NCBI GenBank assembly: GCA_030015575.1
Contig: CM057338.1
Location: 775,571,864 to 775,635,863 of the forward strand
DNA: 64,000 nt
Direction: 5' to 3'
Origin: Agapanthus africanus
Taxonomy: Eukaryota; Streptophyta; Magnoliopsida; Asparagales; Amaryllidaceae
In this document: in pieces, positions 50,601 to 62,053 of the stretch
Numbering within the stretch: position 1 is the first letter of the stretch
Layout: every line of letters starts with the position of its first letter
Made by a program: the position numbers and the translations under genes
Notes under the pieces: generated by a model
The model's database searches: none
Seen by the model: only the letters and a program-made list of their open reading frames with translations
What the model was told of the DNA's origin: nothing

Positions 50601-51701
50601 ATTAGTGTACTTGCCTTATATGCTAGTTTAGATTTGTAGATATTACTTGCTACTTCATGCATGTTATTATTCATTGATATGCCGCATTCATGGATTTTTA
50701 TGTCTATATTCACTGTTTACATGCTATAGAGGATTTGGATTCGGATTTTCATGAGATTTCCTAGATTTGGGGGAAAACCGCAAAAACACCTATGAAATTC
50801 TTTTTCTTTTTTTTTTTAAAGAAAAGTGCGGTTTTCCCATGATGTATGGGTCGTCCACCATGAGTTTGCTGATGGATTTCGAGACCCGAGTTCGAGGAGT
50901 GGAGGAACCGTTTCGGGTACATGGTGGACCCGGTACGGTACCCCGAGGCAAGAGAATCGCAGATGATGGCGTTGAGCCTGGCAGGGGAGCACTACCGACC
51001 GGTGATATTACCCGACGCATCGGATATCCGGAGGATACCGTCGTGGTCTTGAGATTGATGGTAGGGGCCGGTCTGGATTGACGGCGCCCTAGATAGTGAG
51101 ATTGAGACATCGAGATCCTGAGATATTGAGACATTGGGATTTATGTTTTGTGTCGATGCTAGACACTGTTTATGCTGATTTCATTTATGATACCTCTTTT
51201 AAAAGTACAGAAATCTCACTAAATTATGAAAGCAGTTTTATTCAGTACATGCATTCTGTTTCATGCATTCATACATCATCCATATGATATATTGCTACCT
51301 GAGGCACTGACATGGGCACATGGGATTACACTCGGGTTAGATATTTACCCTAGTCATTATTATAGGCTGCATGTTATATATATTTGAGGATATATTATGA
51401 TCTTATGACCTAGGATTGCATTGTTCATGCGGTTTCTGTTCGTAGATGTTTTTCTACTCACGAGTTGGCAACTCACCCCCGTTGTGCCACAGTTTCTTGC
51501 AGGTTTTGCCGTACAGGTTTCATTACGGCTTTGCTGGCACTACTTCCTTTTTCGGGTGATTTGCTAGTATGTGGGTTTATTTGTATCGTACCCCTCATTA
51601 TATACCTTGTATATTATTACTCTGTTGTATCTAGAAGTTCCATCAACCAAACATGTATTTATTTTGAGATAGAGACCAGTGATGTTATTCTTTCGACCTT
51701 A
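47619..51701 (+). mobile_element. Probable solo LTR of a Ty3/gypsy chromovirus, 3' end truncated
   Basis: About 4.1 kb with no retrotransposon or host protein. It begins TGTAACGTTTTG inside an LTR, contains a TTTCGGTGAAATTTCGG segment, a C-rich leader-like stretch (48046-48320) and a GC-rich exon-like piece (49305-49376) followed by GTGAGT. An A-rich/T-rich pair around 50800-50826 and cttgcaggttttgcc near the end follow. These features resemble the long LTRs of the Tekay/Del lineage as I know them, but no second LTR or internal domain confirms this. ATTAG at 47614-47618 is a candidate target duplication; no matching right copy is visible. Confidence 0.4.
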
Positions 51702-51814
51702 GATAGCGTACTATCATATCGAGCAAGAAAGTCCTCCCTATATATGTCCAAGCATCCACTATAATATACATCATATGTACAATAATGGCCTCTAAGGCAT
51801 ACATATAACTAACA
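51702..51814 (-). mobile_element. LTR start fragment of the pol-less A derivative
   Basis: On the minus strand this is the first 113 bases of a family A LTR (TGTTAGTTATATGTATGCC to GATAGTACGCTATC). It is broken at 51702 against the gypsy-like sequence. Confidence 0.8.
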
Positions 51815-52335
51815 GGAAGTAGGAGTGGCAGGGGTATACGCGGCTTCGTCGTGAATGGTAGTAGTCGCAATTTCCTTTACCCTCATTCTAATCCCTTTAT
51901 ATGTCTTTACTTATTAACTTCTGTACACCACACTCAGGCTAATTGGTTTTATTCCTTCCCTACCTTTCGACACCTGCCTATGGTTTAGAAGAAGACTATC
52001 CAATACGCGCAATAGGTGTACTCTCCTAATACCAGGAGCCCTCGCAACCTGAGAGAAGGTAAAGATAAAAGACAACCGAATAATCCTATTCAATTTCTCC
52101 AGAACTGGAATCTATCCTCGAACTGAAACAAGTTTCTTTGAGTTCGTATGTAACTATACGATGAAATATCCAATCAATATGGATCTTCGTAATGATACAG
52201 ATTGTTCTGAAGAAATGCAAAGGGAAAAATAGTAGCGGCAGGGATATATGCGACTAAATGACAATCCAAAAGCCAAAGTGTTTTAAGAAGGTTCTGTTAA
52301 CTTGGTTCATGAGTTTTAGTTTGAGGTCGGGTCAT
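51815..52335 (-). mobile_element. Body of a pol-less family A derivative
   Basis: On the minus strand, an ATG at 52335 in the context AGCAGTGACCATG matches the start context of family A pol (AGTAGCGACCATG). The next 520 bases show no pol similarity and lead directly into the LTR start. Near 52190-52227 is the 37-base segment also found at 9363-9399. Two similar stretches (near 51828 and 52236, aggggtatacgcg and agggatatatgcg) may be an internal repeat. The AAGTGGGAGAT tract is missing. The source of the body is unknown. Confidence 0.5.
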
Positions 52336-53491
52336 GGTCACTGCTAAAGAGAGAGAGAGAAAAGAAACACTCAGCGTGCACACTAACCTAGATTAGATTG
52401 GTTAATCACTTTATCTAATCAGGATGGCTCCCACTGTTTCCTCGAATTCTCCTTCAAACCCTTAAAGGAGAATTAGTCGGGATCATCTGAAAATCACCCG
52501 AGGATTAACACCTACTCATCAGTGGGAATCGGGATCCAACTATCATCGCATGATAACTTGATAGAAGCCACTCAAGTTACTTTACTGCAGAAGGTATGCG
52601 CATGCCTGGCAAGTTTCCTGTATATTTGAAACGCTCGATGTGGTTTTTGCCTCTAGGACCTAAGTGACCTTGACTGAGCCAACATATCAAATGGTCCTAG
52701 TCAAGTTCAACCCGTCATTATCTTGATTGCATTAGACCCACCCGCATGAGTCCTTGACTGAGCCAAAATGACCGTATGGCTGTCCTAACCAATCGCATCA
52801 CCATGCAATAGAAAAGCACTATATAGCTACCGAACACTACGCCTCGGCTGAGCACGACATACGTAGCACGAATACTAAGCAATACTAATATGAAATGATG
52901 GAGGGCTACGGCTGGTTTTTGGCAAAAAACCTTTAACATAATGAACTTGATATCGTTGAAGAAACTCGAGCAGTTTTATAAATATATAGTGGCATAAACT
53001 TTTGCTAAAGAGGTCACTCCCTGTGAAGGGATCTCGGCTCTTTCCTCATTGAATGAGGTGCAAGATATTCCTAACTGAATACCACGATGCAAAATAAAAG
53101 AATCAACTATGGTGAAGTTATTTCACCGACACAAACTTTTGCCTAAGAGGTCACCCTCTATGAAGGGATCTCGGCTCTTGCCTCGTCGAATGAGGTGCTG
53201 GATATTCATAACCGAATACCGCCGTGCAAAGCAAAAAGAAACGTTTGTAATAACAGTTTTCAAAATTGGTTCCAACAACATCATATAGGTTTGTTTTTCC
53301 TTGCATTAATCAAAGTTAACACAGTCCCATCAATTAATCCACATCACACCGGAAAAAGGAATGAAAATACAATGTACGTATATACCATCCGCATTCGCCA
53401 CGGGGCCCCGTCATGCACCGTTAGGTTACTTAACTAACGGCAGAGTGGGGGCTAGACTAGCGCGGATGCAAAACATGTACAACATCTACTA

Positions 53492-53492
<1 letters not shown>
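52336..53492 (-). mobile_element. Family A leader, minus-strand copy
   Basis: The reverse complement of the leader from the TTTGCACCCGCGCTAG segment (right end) to the TTCTCTCTC tract (left end). Two copies of the stem-loop repeat are present near 53000-53065 and 53140-53225; stem B reads CCTCATTGAATGAGG in one of them. The block with the GAAA-capped hairpin is not recognisable. G1 is inserted on its right side at a TA repeat. Confidence 0.75.

Positions 53493-53528
<36 letters not shown>
53493..53528. repeat. (TA)n microsatellite
   Basis: About 18 TA units at the place where other family A leaders have a TATATATGATATAT stretch. The G1 LTR starts eight bases further on. Confidence 0.9.
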
Positions 53529-53530
<2 letters not shown>

Positions 53531-53927
53531 ACATTCGATCAGTCGAAAATATTGCATCTTTTAACCGGCAATTTCCCTATCATTTGCATTCATATAGAAG
53601 TGTTCGACATTCATATTTCACATATTAGCAAATCTGTCGCAAAATATCAGATTACATGTGTTAGACCTTAAAACCGGCATTTCTAGGGAAATTGACTGCA
53701 TTTCATAACATGGCATCATTTCTATATATCGCAACCCGTGTTTCGAAGTCCGTGCAGGAAAATCAGAAGCTTGCTCGAATCTACACCGCTAAAACATTAC
53801 GCCAACTCAATGATTTCAGTTCTGGTATCAATCCATAGGGACAAACACAAATCAACATATCAGATACATACCCCAAAAGAGGTCCAGAGCAACACAGCAA
53901 AGATGAAGCCATGAAGCCACAACTTGT

Positions 53928-53971
53928 CCGCGGAACCGCGGCGCAAGCTGGCTTAGGCCACGGTTCCGCGG
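53928..53971 (+). repeat. CCGCGG inverted repeat in G1 U3
   Basis: CCGCGGAACCGCGG pairs with CCACGGTTCCGCGG with one mismatch. The spacer contains aAGCTGGCTT, which is a better palindrome in the 3' LTR copy. It lies about 250 bases upstream of the TATA box, so it is in promoter DNA and in the 3' end of the transcript. Confidence 0.8.
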
Positions 53972-54217
53972 CCGTCTTGCCACTTCACCTCTTCAATTTT
54001 AGTGCACAATGTTTCACTCAGGCCCACACTTCAGAAAGACATTGCAATTTCCAGAAGACTCCAGAGACTTCTGCCAGATCAGCAAACTAGGGTTTCTAAG
54101 CTTAAACAATCCTAGCTTAAAGCCTAAGCTAGCTCCTAACAAACTACCTTCTAGAAGCCTCAACAAACTTTTGGAGGGAATTGTAATTTCAAACCTAGAC
54201 CTAGGGTTTGGGAGATC

Positions 54218-54225
54218 TATAAATA
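54218..54225 (+). promoter_or_regulatory. G1 LTR TATA box
   Basis: TATAAATA in a G/A-rich context, the only strong TATA motif in the middle of this LTR. Transcription would start about 30 bases downstream, giving a U3 of roughly 0.7 kb. Confidence 0.6.
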
Positions 54226-55415
54226 AGACCCTAGGCTCACTTGTAAAAGGATCCCTCCATTAGTTCATTTTAGTAGCAAATCTAGAGCCAATCTACCTCA
54301 TTCTTCATCTTCTTCCACAAGTCTAGTGAGAAGGCTTGTGTGAAACCCTAACCCTAATTCCAATCAAAAGCCAAGATCCCGAGTACCAAATCAAGCAAGA
54401 AGCCCGTCAACCTTTTATGAGCGGAACCGATCTTCAACAGAGCAAGTGGTCCAAGCCGATCCACGACTCACGGAGAAAAGCGATGCCAGATCGACAATTT
54501 AGTTCTTCCTCTTGTAGTTCTTGAGCGACTGTAATCAAATTGTTGATATAAATAAAAGGTGATATTCTTTTATCTTGTTTTCTTTTAAATTCTTGCATCA
54601 TGATATCTTTTCAATTCTTGAATACTTTCTGTGTGATGATGTGTGAATAAACTCCGCTCGTCGAGGAGTCGAGACGATCAATAGAATGATGATGTAATAT
54701 ATCTGAAAACGATTCTTGATTCCTACGAGTTTTGTAAACCCTAGCAAGTTCAAGAATCGACGACCCAATTTTGTTGCGATGCTTTCTTGATTGATATCGC
54801 TCGAAATTGGGGAGTTACGATCGTTTCTTGAAATCGCTAGAGGCTAGAATGTGAATGATATCGACGAAAGAACAAGGGTTAAATGATGAAACCCTAGTTT
54901 CACGAGAAAGCCCTAACTCTCGTCGATCATCATCGATCTAGTATCAATTCTTCGAAGGACAAGAACACGATATCTTGATGATTACATCACGTCTATAGAT
55001 CCGATCGATTCCTACGAGCCTCATTTAGATTCTTGACATTTGGTTGGAAATATCATCGAAACCCGATTCTTGATTGTTTATCATTTTCTTGATTCTTGAA
55101 TAGAATAGTGACACTTGAAACATTTGATAAATCTTGAATCATGCTTTCTTTTCTTTTCGATTAACTTTTCAATTCAAACAAAACAAATATAAAAACGAAT
55201 CGCACAATCCCTGTGGACGATCCGCACTCGCTTACGATCTACAACTGACACTGTAATTGATTGCGGTCAAATATAATTCTTTGGTTGTGATTTCTTTATA
55301 CAATTTTTTAAATACTGATACAAGATACTGTTATCGATCAAATGAAACCGTTATCGGGAAACAATTGATTCGATACTTCCTTTTACATCCTAACCAAGAA
55401 AATCATCCAATCAAA

Positions 55416-55432
55416 TGGCGCCATTGCCGGGG
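55416..55432 (+). other. G1 primer-binding site (tRNA-Asp)
   Basis: TGGCGCCATTGCCGGGG is complementary, with one mismatch, to the 3' end of plant tRNA-Asp, the primer typical of Athila and Tat elements. Confidence 0.88.
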
Positions 55433-56525
55433 ATCGCGCGCTAATTCGTTTCATATTAAAGTTTGAATTGAAAGATTTATTCCATTGTGATTTTTGAGAT
55501 CAAAATTCGTGCAAACCCTAAACGATTTGTTGTGGTTCATTGCAAGGAGATCAGGAGATTGCTGTAAATTGGAAAAAAAATTTGGAATATACCAGAGAGC
55601 AGAGGGAGTCTACAGAAGCTCCCTGGTGAATTTTGGTGGAGTGATCTCACCATTCAACTGCGTTTCCGCGGTCTTAGTACCCATATGCGGCGGAACTGCG
55701 GCTATCTTGGGTGATCTCTGTAAAATTTTTGTCTCAGGTACTTTCTTACCTTCTCCTCTCTCCTCTTTTTAGCTCCAACTAATAATTTTCTGCAGGATTC
55801 TTTGCAAATAATCGCAGCTCGGAAATTGAAAAATTAAATTTGTGCGTGATTTTGTTTCTTGGTTGTTTGCATTCTAAATACGGATATTTAGGGGCACGGC
55901 CAAATCCAAATTAGGTGGGGATTTCATTACCCTTCCTAGGCCCCAAAAATCGCAAAACTTGCATCCACATTGACCCACATTAACTAAAAAATATCTAGAG
56001 ATGACTCTAAGGACCGTCGCACTCACTTAGGACAGAAGAAGGCCGTGGGTAATTCATTGCTTATCCGCGTTTTCTTGTAGTGTCTAAGGCAAGTGTGTCT
56101 AAGGCTAGTGGTTTTTAATTAGGCCCACTACTTACGTAGTGGAGTACCTTCCCACTTACCTGGCACTTATCCGGCCACAGGGGGACAAAGAGGCAGTGGA
56201 GGATTCTATCCTGCGACTTGTCTTTTGGCAGTTAGGAGCGGTCTAGAGCCGGACCTAGGTGACCACTAGATTCTAGGGTCTTTGTTGCTGCATTTGTTGT
56301 GTCGCATCATTTTTTCAAAAAATCCGTCCCTTTTTCAAAAGCAAACACCGCATTCATTCATACCCCTAATTATAAGTCAACGCTGCCACTTGTACTAACC
56401 CTTTTTAGTGCAAGATAAGCTGGACACGGGATTCTAGTGCCCGTTTAGTCCGCGTACCTCCTATCGACTCCGAAGTCGATATTTCTCCATTTACTTCTTC
56501 TTTACCCACTACCACACCCACACCG
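55433..56525 (+). other. G1 leader
   Basis: 1.1 kb between primer site and gag without a conserved ORF; the 92-codon frame at 55494 has no recognisable domain. TTCCGC/GCGGAA arms with CCGCGG-like words occur at 55664-55700, a similar distance from the primer site as in the copia leaders. A TGTCTAAGGC direct repeat is near 56080. Confidence 0.6.
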
Positions 56526-57605
56526 ATGGATCCGAATCCATCAAACTTCTTTAACCCTAATCTGCCGCCGTCCGTTGGTGCGCAGAATCCACCCCGCATC
56601 TCTCTCCAGGAGAGGTGCTACGCTATTCGAGGTCCTCTTTCGACCTGCTTATCCACACCACCAGCCAACGGGGATAACTTTGAGATTAAGCCCCAGTATA
56701 TCAATCTTTTACCCAAATTCCACGAACTCGAGACTGAGGACGCTTACGTTTTCATTACCAAATTTGAAAATGTATGCGCAATGATGGGTACGTCACAACT
56801 TTCAGTGGATGCTATGCGTCTACGACTTCTTCCATTTACTTTGTGCGATATAGCCGAGAAGTGGCTATATAACACTACCGCACACTCTATTACGAATTGG
56901 GAAGAATTTGTCGCTGCATTCCTTAAGAAATTTTACCCAATACAAAAGACAGCTCGAATCTGTAGCGAACTGAATCAATTTGCCCAGCTCCCAACCGAAC
57001 CATTCTCTAAATGCTTTGAACGTTTCAAGGATCTATTGGTTCAGTGTCCTCATCACGGCATCCCGAGATGGGAGATTTGCCGAATTATTTATGAGGGCAT
57101 TAACCCAAACACTAAACAGAGCCTTGAAAACATGTGTCAAGGTACTTTTATGACCAAAGATGATGGGGAAGCTTGGAAGTATTTAGAAGAGTTCGCTGAA
57201 AAATCACTACAGTGGGAGATTGGAACCCAACCATTGAATAGGGGTGGCGTACACCAAATAGATGTGTCCATAGGTATTCGAGCTGAGATGGCAGCAATGC
57301 AAAAGAAACTCGACGCTATGGAACACAAATTTGCAGCAGCCTCCCTAAACCTAATGTCGCTCCCCAAAACTGTTTGTGGGTGCTGTTCTGATCCTTCTCA
57401 TTTAACGGAAGAATGTCCATTAAACTCTGCGTTTCATGGTCACGAGCATTCAAATGCCGCATTTCAAAGACCTAGAAACGATCCATATTCTTCCACGTAC
57501 AATCAGGGTTGGAGGAATCACCCGAATTTCGCTTGGAACCAAAACCAATCTCAAAACACGGTTCCAAACACGAATCAATTTCAAAAGGCTCTTCCTCCAC
57601 CATAG
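56526..57605 (+). pseudogene. gag: G1 gag
   Basis: 359 codons from ATG 56526 to TAG 57603. It forms the capsid of the virus-like particle. Residues 50-250 resemble the plant retrotransposon gag family (FITKFENVC, EKWLYN, FLKKFYP, CPHHGIPRWEI). A complete CCHC zinc knuckle, CGCCSDPSHLTEEC, lies near residue 280, followed by an N/Q-rich tail. The frame is continuous with pol: two TAG codons (57603 and 57657) separate them, each a single C to T change from CAG. One gag-pol ORF is therefore the likely ancestor, although readthrough cannot be excluded. Confidence 0.88.
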
Positions 57606-57686
57606 CAACCCCTTCAACTCACTCAGCACCCCTACCAGTCACAAAACTTCCAAAATTAGGTCAACACTCCTGCACAGTCTAATCCT

Positions 57687-60600
57687 ATGACCTGTTCTGA
57701 CGAGTTCTCTCAATTCACTCAAACCATGAAATCACTTTTGTCAAATTTCATAGAGGTTTCGGCTGAGGTTAGATCTTCCGTCGGTGAGATAAAGAAAAAC
57801 TCAACGTCCCAAGCTGAGAGTATCAGAACGATGGAAGCTAAAATCGCACGACTTAAAGCCGAAATGAGTGCGAGAGAAAAAGGGAAACTTCCCTCTCAAC
57901 CCCTACAGAATCCTAGGCATTACAATGTAAATGCCATCACAACGTTGAGATCGGGAAGAGTGCTGAACAACCATGTTGGGGAAGAAGTTGATGATACTGA
58001 AAATCATATCAATGCCCCGGCTGAGACCTTTCCACACACACACACTTCTCCTTCTGATCCTTCTTCTTCTACCACACCACCTTCTCGCGAGCCTATTCTC
58101 CATTTCCCACTAGGCTCGACACCTCAGTATAGCTCTTCTAGTTCTCCACAGACGGTCCCCACACCTCTTTTGGGATCTCGTCTACCCCCTCTTCCTTCTC
58201 CTATGATGGACCTGACGCTCATTGCGAAAGCACCTTACCCGAATCGGTTAAGGGGTAATAAAACGAGTCCACATATAGAGAAAATTATAGAAATGTTCAA
58301 ACAGGTTAACATCAATATCCCTCTCCTAGATGCGATTCAGCAAGTCCCCGCTTATGCGAAAATTCTTAAGGACTTGTGCACTAGGAAGAGGAAGACTCAA
58401 GTGCCGAAGAAGGTCTTCATGTCTAATAATATCAGCACTGCTTTTATCCCACAGCTACCAAAGAAACGTAAGGACCCAGGATGTCCTACGATATCGATTT
58501 CTATTAGGGGTAAAAACATAAATCGTGCTCTTTTAGACCTTGGCGCAAGTGTTAACCTACTTCCATATTCTGTATATGAGCAATTAGGAATTGGAGAGTT
58601 GAAACCTGCTCACTGCACTCTTCAAATGGCAGACCGTTCAATCACCAAACCAAGGGGTGAACTAGAGGATGTGTTGATAAAGGTCGGGGAATTTGTTTTC
58701 CCTGTAGACTTCATTGTACTCGATACACAGCCTGTAGCAAACCCCCGGGGCCAAATTCCGGTGATTCTGGGTCGTCCTTTCCTTGCCACTTCCAATGCTG
58801 TTATAAACTGTAGAAATGGTTCAATGAACTTATCATTTGGAAATATGACCATTGAACTAAACATCTACAAAGTTGGAAGTCAGCCATCAGAACCCTTTGC
58901 TCATATTCTAGATGTGTGCTCTGTCCACGAGATCGCTCCCGATAGTTGTGGAGCTGAGGATCTTTGCTTTCTAGATCTCGACGACATTACCACATCTCTG
59001 CTTGATCTTACACATGATTTTAGTGAGGACACTTTTCCTACACTTGAGTCCTACACTCCTGAATTTTCTCCACCCGAGTCTGTATCTTTCACATGCTCTG
59101 AGCTTCTTTGTAACTCCAAAAATCATTCGATGATCCCACCTTCTATTATTTCTCCGCCTGAATTAGATCTCAAAATTTTACCTTCTCATATTAAATATGC
59201 TTATTTAGGTGAGAATGAGTCTTTACCGGTTATCATATCCTCTTCTCTTGCATCAGAGCAAGAGAATGCACTTTTATCGGTATTGAGATCTAATAAAGAG
59301 GCGTTCGGTTGGAGTATGGCGGACATCAAAGGGATTAGTCCCTTGATAGTTGAACATCATATACATGTGATGGATGATGCCAGACCAACCCGAGAACCAC
59401 AGAGACGGTTGAATCCCGTCATGAAGGAAGCGGTGATGAAAGAGATCGTCAAATGCCTAGATAATGGTATTATATACCCCATCTCCGATAGCCAATGGGT
59501 GAGTCCTATACATGTCGTTCCTAAGAAATCCGGTATCACTGTTATAACCAATGAGGCAAATGAGTTGATTCAGACACGCGCCCAAACTGGGTGGCGTGTA
59601 TGTATTGATTATAGAAAACTCAATGCTGCCACGAGGAAAGACCATTTTCCTCTACCATTCATTGATCAAATGCTGGAACGCTTAGCGGGACGAGAGTATT
59701 ATTACTTTATGGACGGATACTCAGGGTATAATCAGGTCCCCATCGCTGAAAAGGATCAAGATAAAACCACTTTTACTTGTCCTTTTGGTACCTTTGCTTA
59801 CAGTCGCATGCCCTTTGGGTTATGCAATGCTCCCGCTACCTTTCAGCGGTGTATGATGGGGATATTCTTTGATATGGTAGAGAATTTTCTGGAGATCTTT
59901 ATGGACGATTTCTCGATTTTTGGAGACTCTTTTTCTGATTGCCTATCGAATCTTGACGCTGTTCTTACTCGTTGCAAAGAGAAGAACTTAACTTTGAACT
60001 GGGAAAAATGCCATTTCATGGTCCAAGAAGGAATTGTACTTGGACATGTTATTTCACAGAAAGGCATTGAGGTTGACAGAGCTAAGATAGATGTCATTCA
60101 AAACCTCCCTCATCCCAAAAGCGTCAAAGATATTCGATCTTTCCTTGGCCATGCGGGCTTTTATAGGAGATTCATTAAGGATTTTAGCAAAATTGCTAGA
60201 CCTTTAACTCTTCTCCTGGCCAAGGATACGACCTTCCACTTTGACTCGGACTGTGAGACAGCTTTCGACTCACTTAAACACTCACTCACTTCAGCCCCCG
60301 TTCTATCGTCTCCAAATTGGGACTACCCCTTTGAGCTGATGTGTGACGCATCCGACTTTGCAGTAGGTGCAGTCTTAGGACAGCACATCGAAAAGATGCC
60401 ACACGTGATCTACTATGCAAGTAAGACCCTGAATGATGCTCAAATCAATTATACAACCACCGAGAAAGAACTTTTAGCGGTTGTATTTGCATTAGAAAAA
60501 TTCAGGCCTTACTTAATTGGCTCTCCTATAGTTGTGTACACTGACCATTCCGCCTTAAAACATCTTTTGGCGAAGAAAGATGCAAAAGGTCGACTAATAC

Positions 60601-61178
60601 GTTGGATCCTTCTGTTAAAGGAATTTGATCTTGTTATCAAAGATAAGAAAGGATGTGAAAACGTCGTAGCTGACCATCTTTCACGCATCATTTCTTCCCC
60701 TGTGACCCTGCCGATCAATCATTCGTTCCCTGATGAACAACTCTTGAACGTATCCACTGAACCATGGTTCAGGGATATTGTGAACTATCTTGTCACGGGA
60801 CTTATACCCAGCGATTGGTCAAAACAGGACAAATACCGTTTTCTTTCCCAAGTAAAACACTTTTACTGGGACAATCCATACTTGTTTAAGTATTGTCCTG
60901 ATCAGATCATTCGCCGGTGTGTCCTGAAAGAAGAGTTCAAGAGTGTTCTTTCTTTTTGTCATGATCAGGCCTGTGGGGGTCACTTCGGTCCTAAAAAGAC
61001 GGCGGAAAAGGTTTTGCAATGTGGTTTTTATTGGCCGACCTTATTCAAGGACGCATTTGACTATTGCAAACCTGTACACAGTGTCTGTACACGGGTAGAA
61101 TCTCCCGGAGAAATGAAATGCCTCAGCAACCCATTCTGGTTGTTGAAATATTCGATGTTTGGGGCATTGATTTTATAG
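57687..61178 (+). pseudogene. pol: G1 pol: protease, RT, RNase H, start of integrase
   Basis: A 1163-codon open stretch. The protease site is D284-L-G-A-S, the plant Athila-type variant of D-S/T-G. RT has CIDYRKLNAATRKDHFPLPF near residue 639, FMDGYSGYNQ near 674 and catalytic FMDD at 738-741. RNase H has CDASDFAVGA (D887), TEKELLAV and YTDHSAL (D953). The integrase zinc finger starts at H1092 and H1099, but the frame is lost near 61068-61071 through one missing A, so the last 35 or so residues are out of frame and the two metal-binding cysteines follow in the next frame. All RT and RNase H catalytic residues I can see are intact. No second RNase H domain, as in Tat elements, is present. Confidence 0.92.
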
Positions 61179-62053
61179 GTCCTTTTCCCAACTCCTTTGG
61201 GAATTTGTACATACTGCTGGCGGTTGATTATGTCTCAAAGTGGGTTGAAGCCATTCCATGTCGCACTAATGACAAGAAAGTTGTCATTAAGTTCTTAAAA
61301 GAAAATATCTTTTCGCGATTTGGACACCCACGCGCTATCATTAGCGATAATGGGACACATTTCTGCAACAGATCTTTCGAGACTCTGATGCGGAAATACG
61401 TAATCAACCACCGACTTTCTACACCCTATCATCCCCAAACGAGCAGGCAAGCTGAAATTTCGAACAGACAGATCAAACTTATCCTGGAGAAGACTGTTGC
61501 TAAGAATAGAAAAGACTGGTCGACCAAATTGACGGTTGCTCTTTGGGCATTCCGAACTGCATATAAAACCGACCTAGGGATGTCTCCATATAGGATAGTG
61601 TTTGGGAAGGCATGTCACTTACCCGTCGAGATAGAGCATAAAGCATTGTGGGCTATAAAGGAAATAAATTTTGATCTAAAAGAAGCCTGCAACTTTCGGA
61701 AACTGCAACAAAATGAGCTAAGCGAACTCCGCGATGAAGCTTATGATAACGCTCTAATTGTAAAGAATAGGACTAAGGTTTTTCGCGATAAAAACATTTT
61801 GAGGAAAACATTTTCACCTGGTCAACAAGTCCTTCTTTATGATTCACGATTACACCTTCACGCGGGTAAGCTTCGATCTCGGTGGAAGGGACCTTTTATT
61901 GTGCGGTCTGTATACCCGTACGGGGCAGTAGAAGTAGAAAATGTTAAAAACGACACATTTTTCAAAGTGAATGGACATAGACTAAAGCCGTACTTTTCCA
62001 CTGACCTCACGGAGGAGCTCTTGTTCTTACAAGAGCCAGTTTATTTGGATTAA
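61064..62053 (+). pseudogene. pol: G1 integrase
   Basis: Continues pol in the next frame, from the CTQC half of the zinc finger. The catalytic core is intact: D36 (WGIDFIGPF), D95 (ISDNGTHF) and E131 with 35 residues between the last two. [18 protein letters not shown] and the C-terminal [18 protein letters not shown] and [10 protein letters not shown] blocks follow. It ends at TAA 62051 without a chromodomain, as expected for Athila-type elements. It inserts the cDNA into nuclear DNA. Confidence 0.92.

Larger units (their letters stand above)
53536..55413 (+). mobile_element. G1 5' LTR (Athila-like Ty3/gypsy)
   Basis: 1878 bp, from (C/T)GATCAGTCG to CCAATCA just before the primer site. The first base is C where the 3' LTR has T. 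By eye, six differences separate it from the 484 bases of 3' LTR in view. A GC-rich inverted repeat lies at 53928-53941 with 53958-53971. A TATA box is at 54218. Confidence 0.92.

Noticed and set aside
50767-51134. ORFs of 104 (plus) and 114 (minus) codons over the same DNA
   Set aside because: Open in both directions because of GC-rich sequence; no family resemblance seen.
55494-55772. ORF of 92 codons in the G1 leader as an extra gene
   Set aside because: No domain and no second copy in the window to show conservation.
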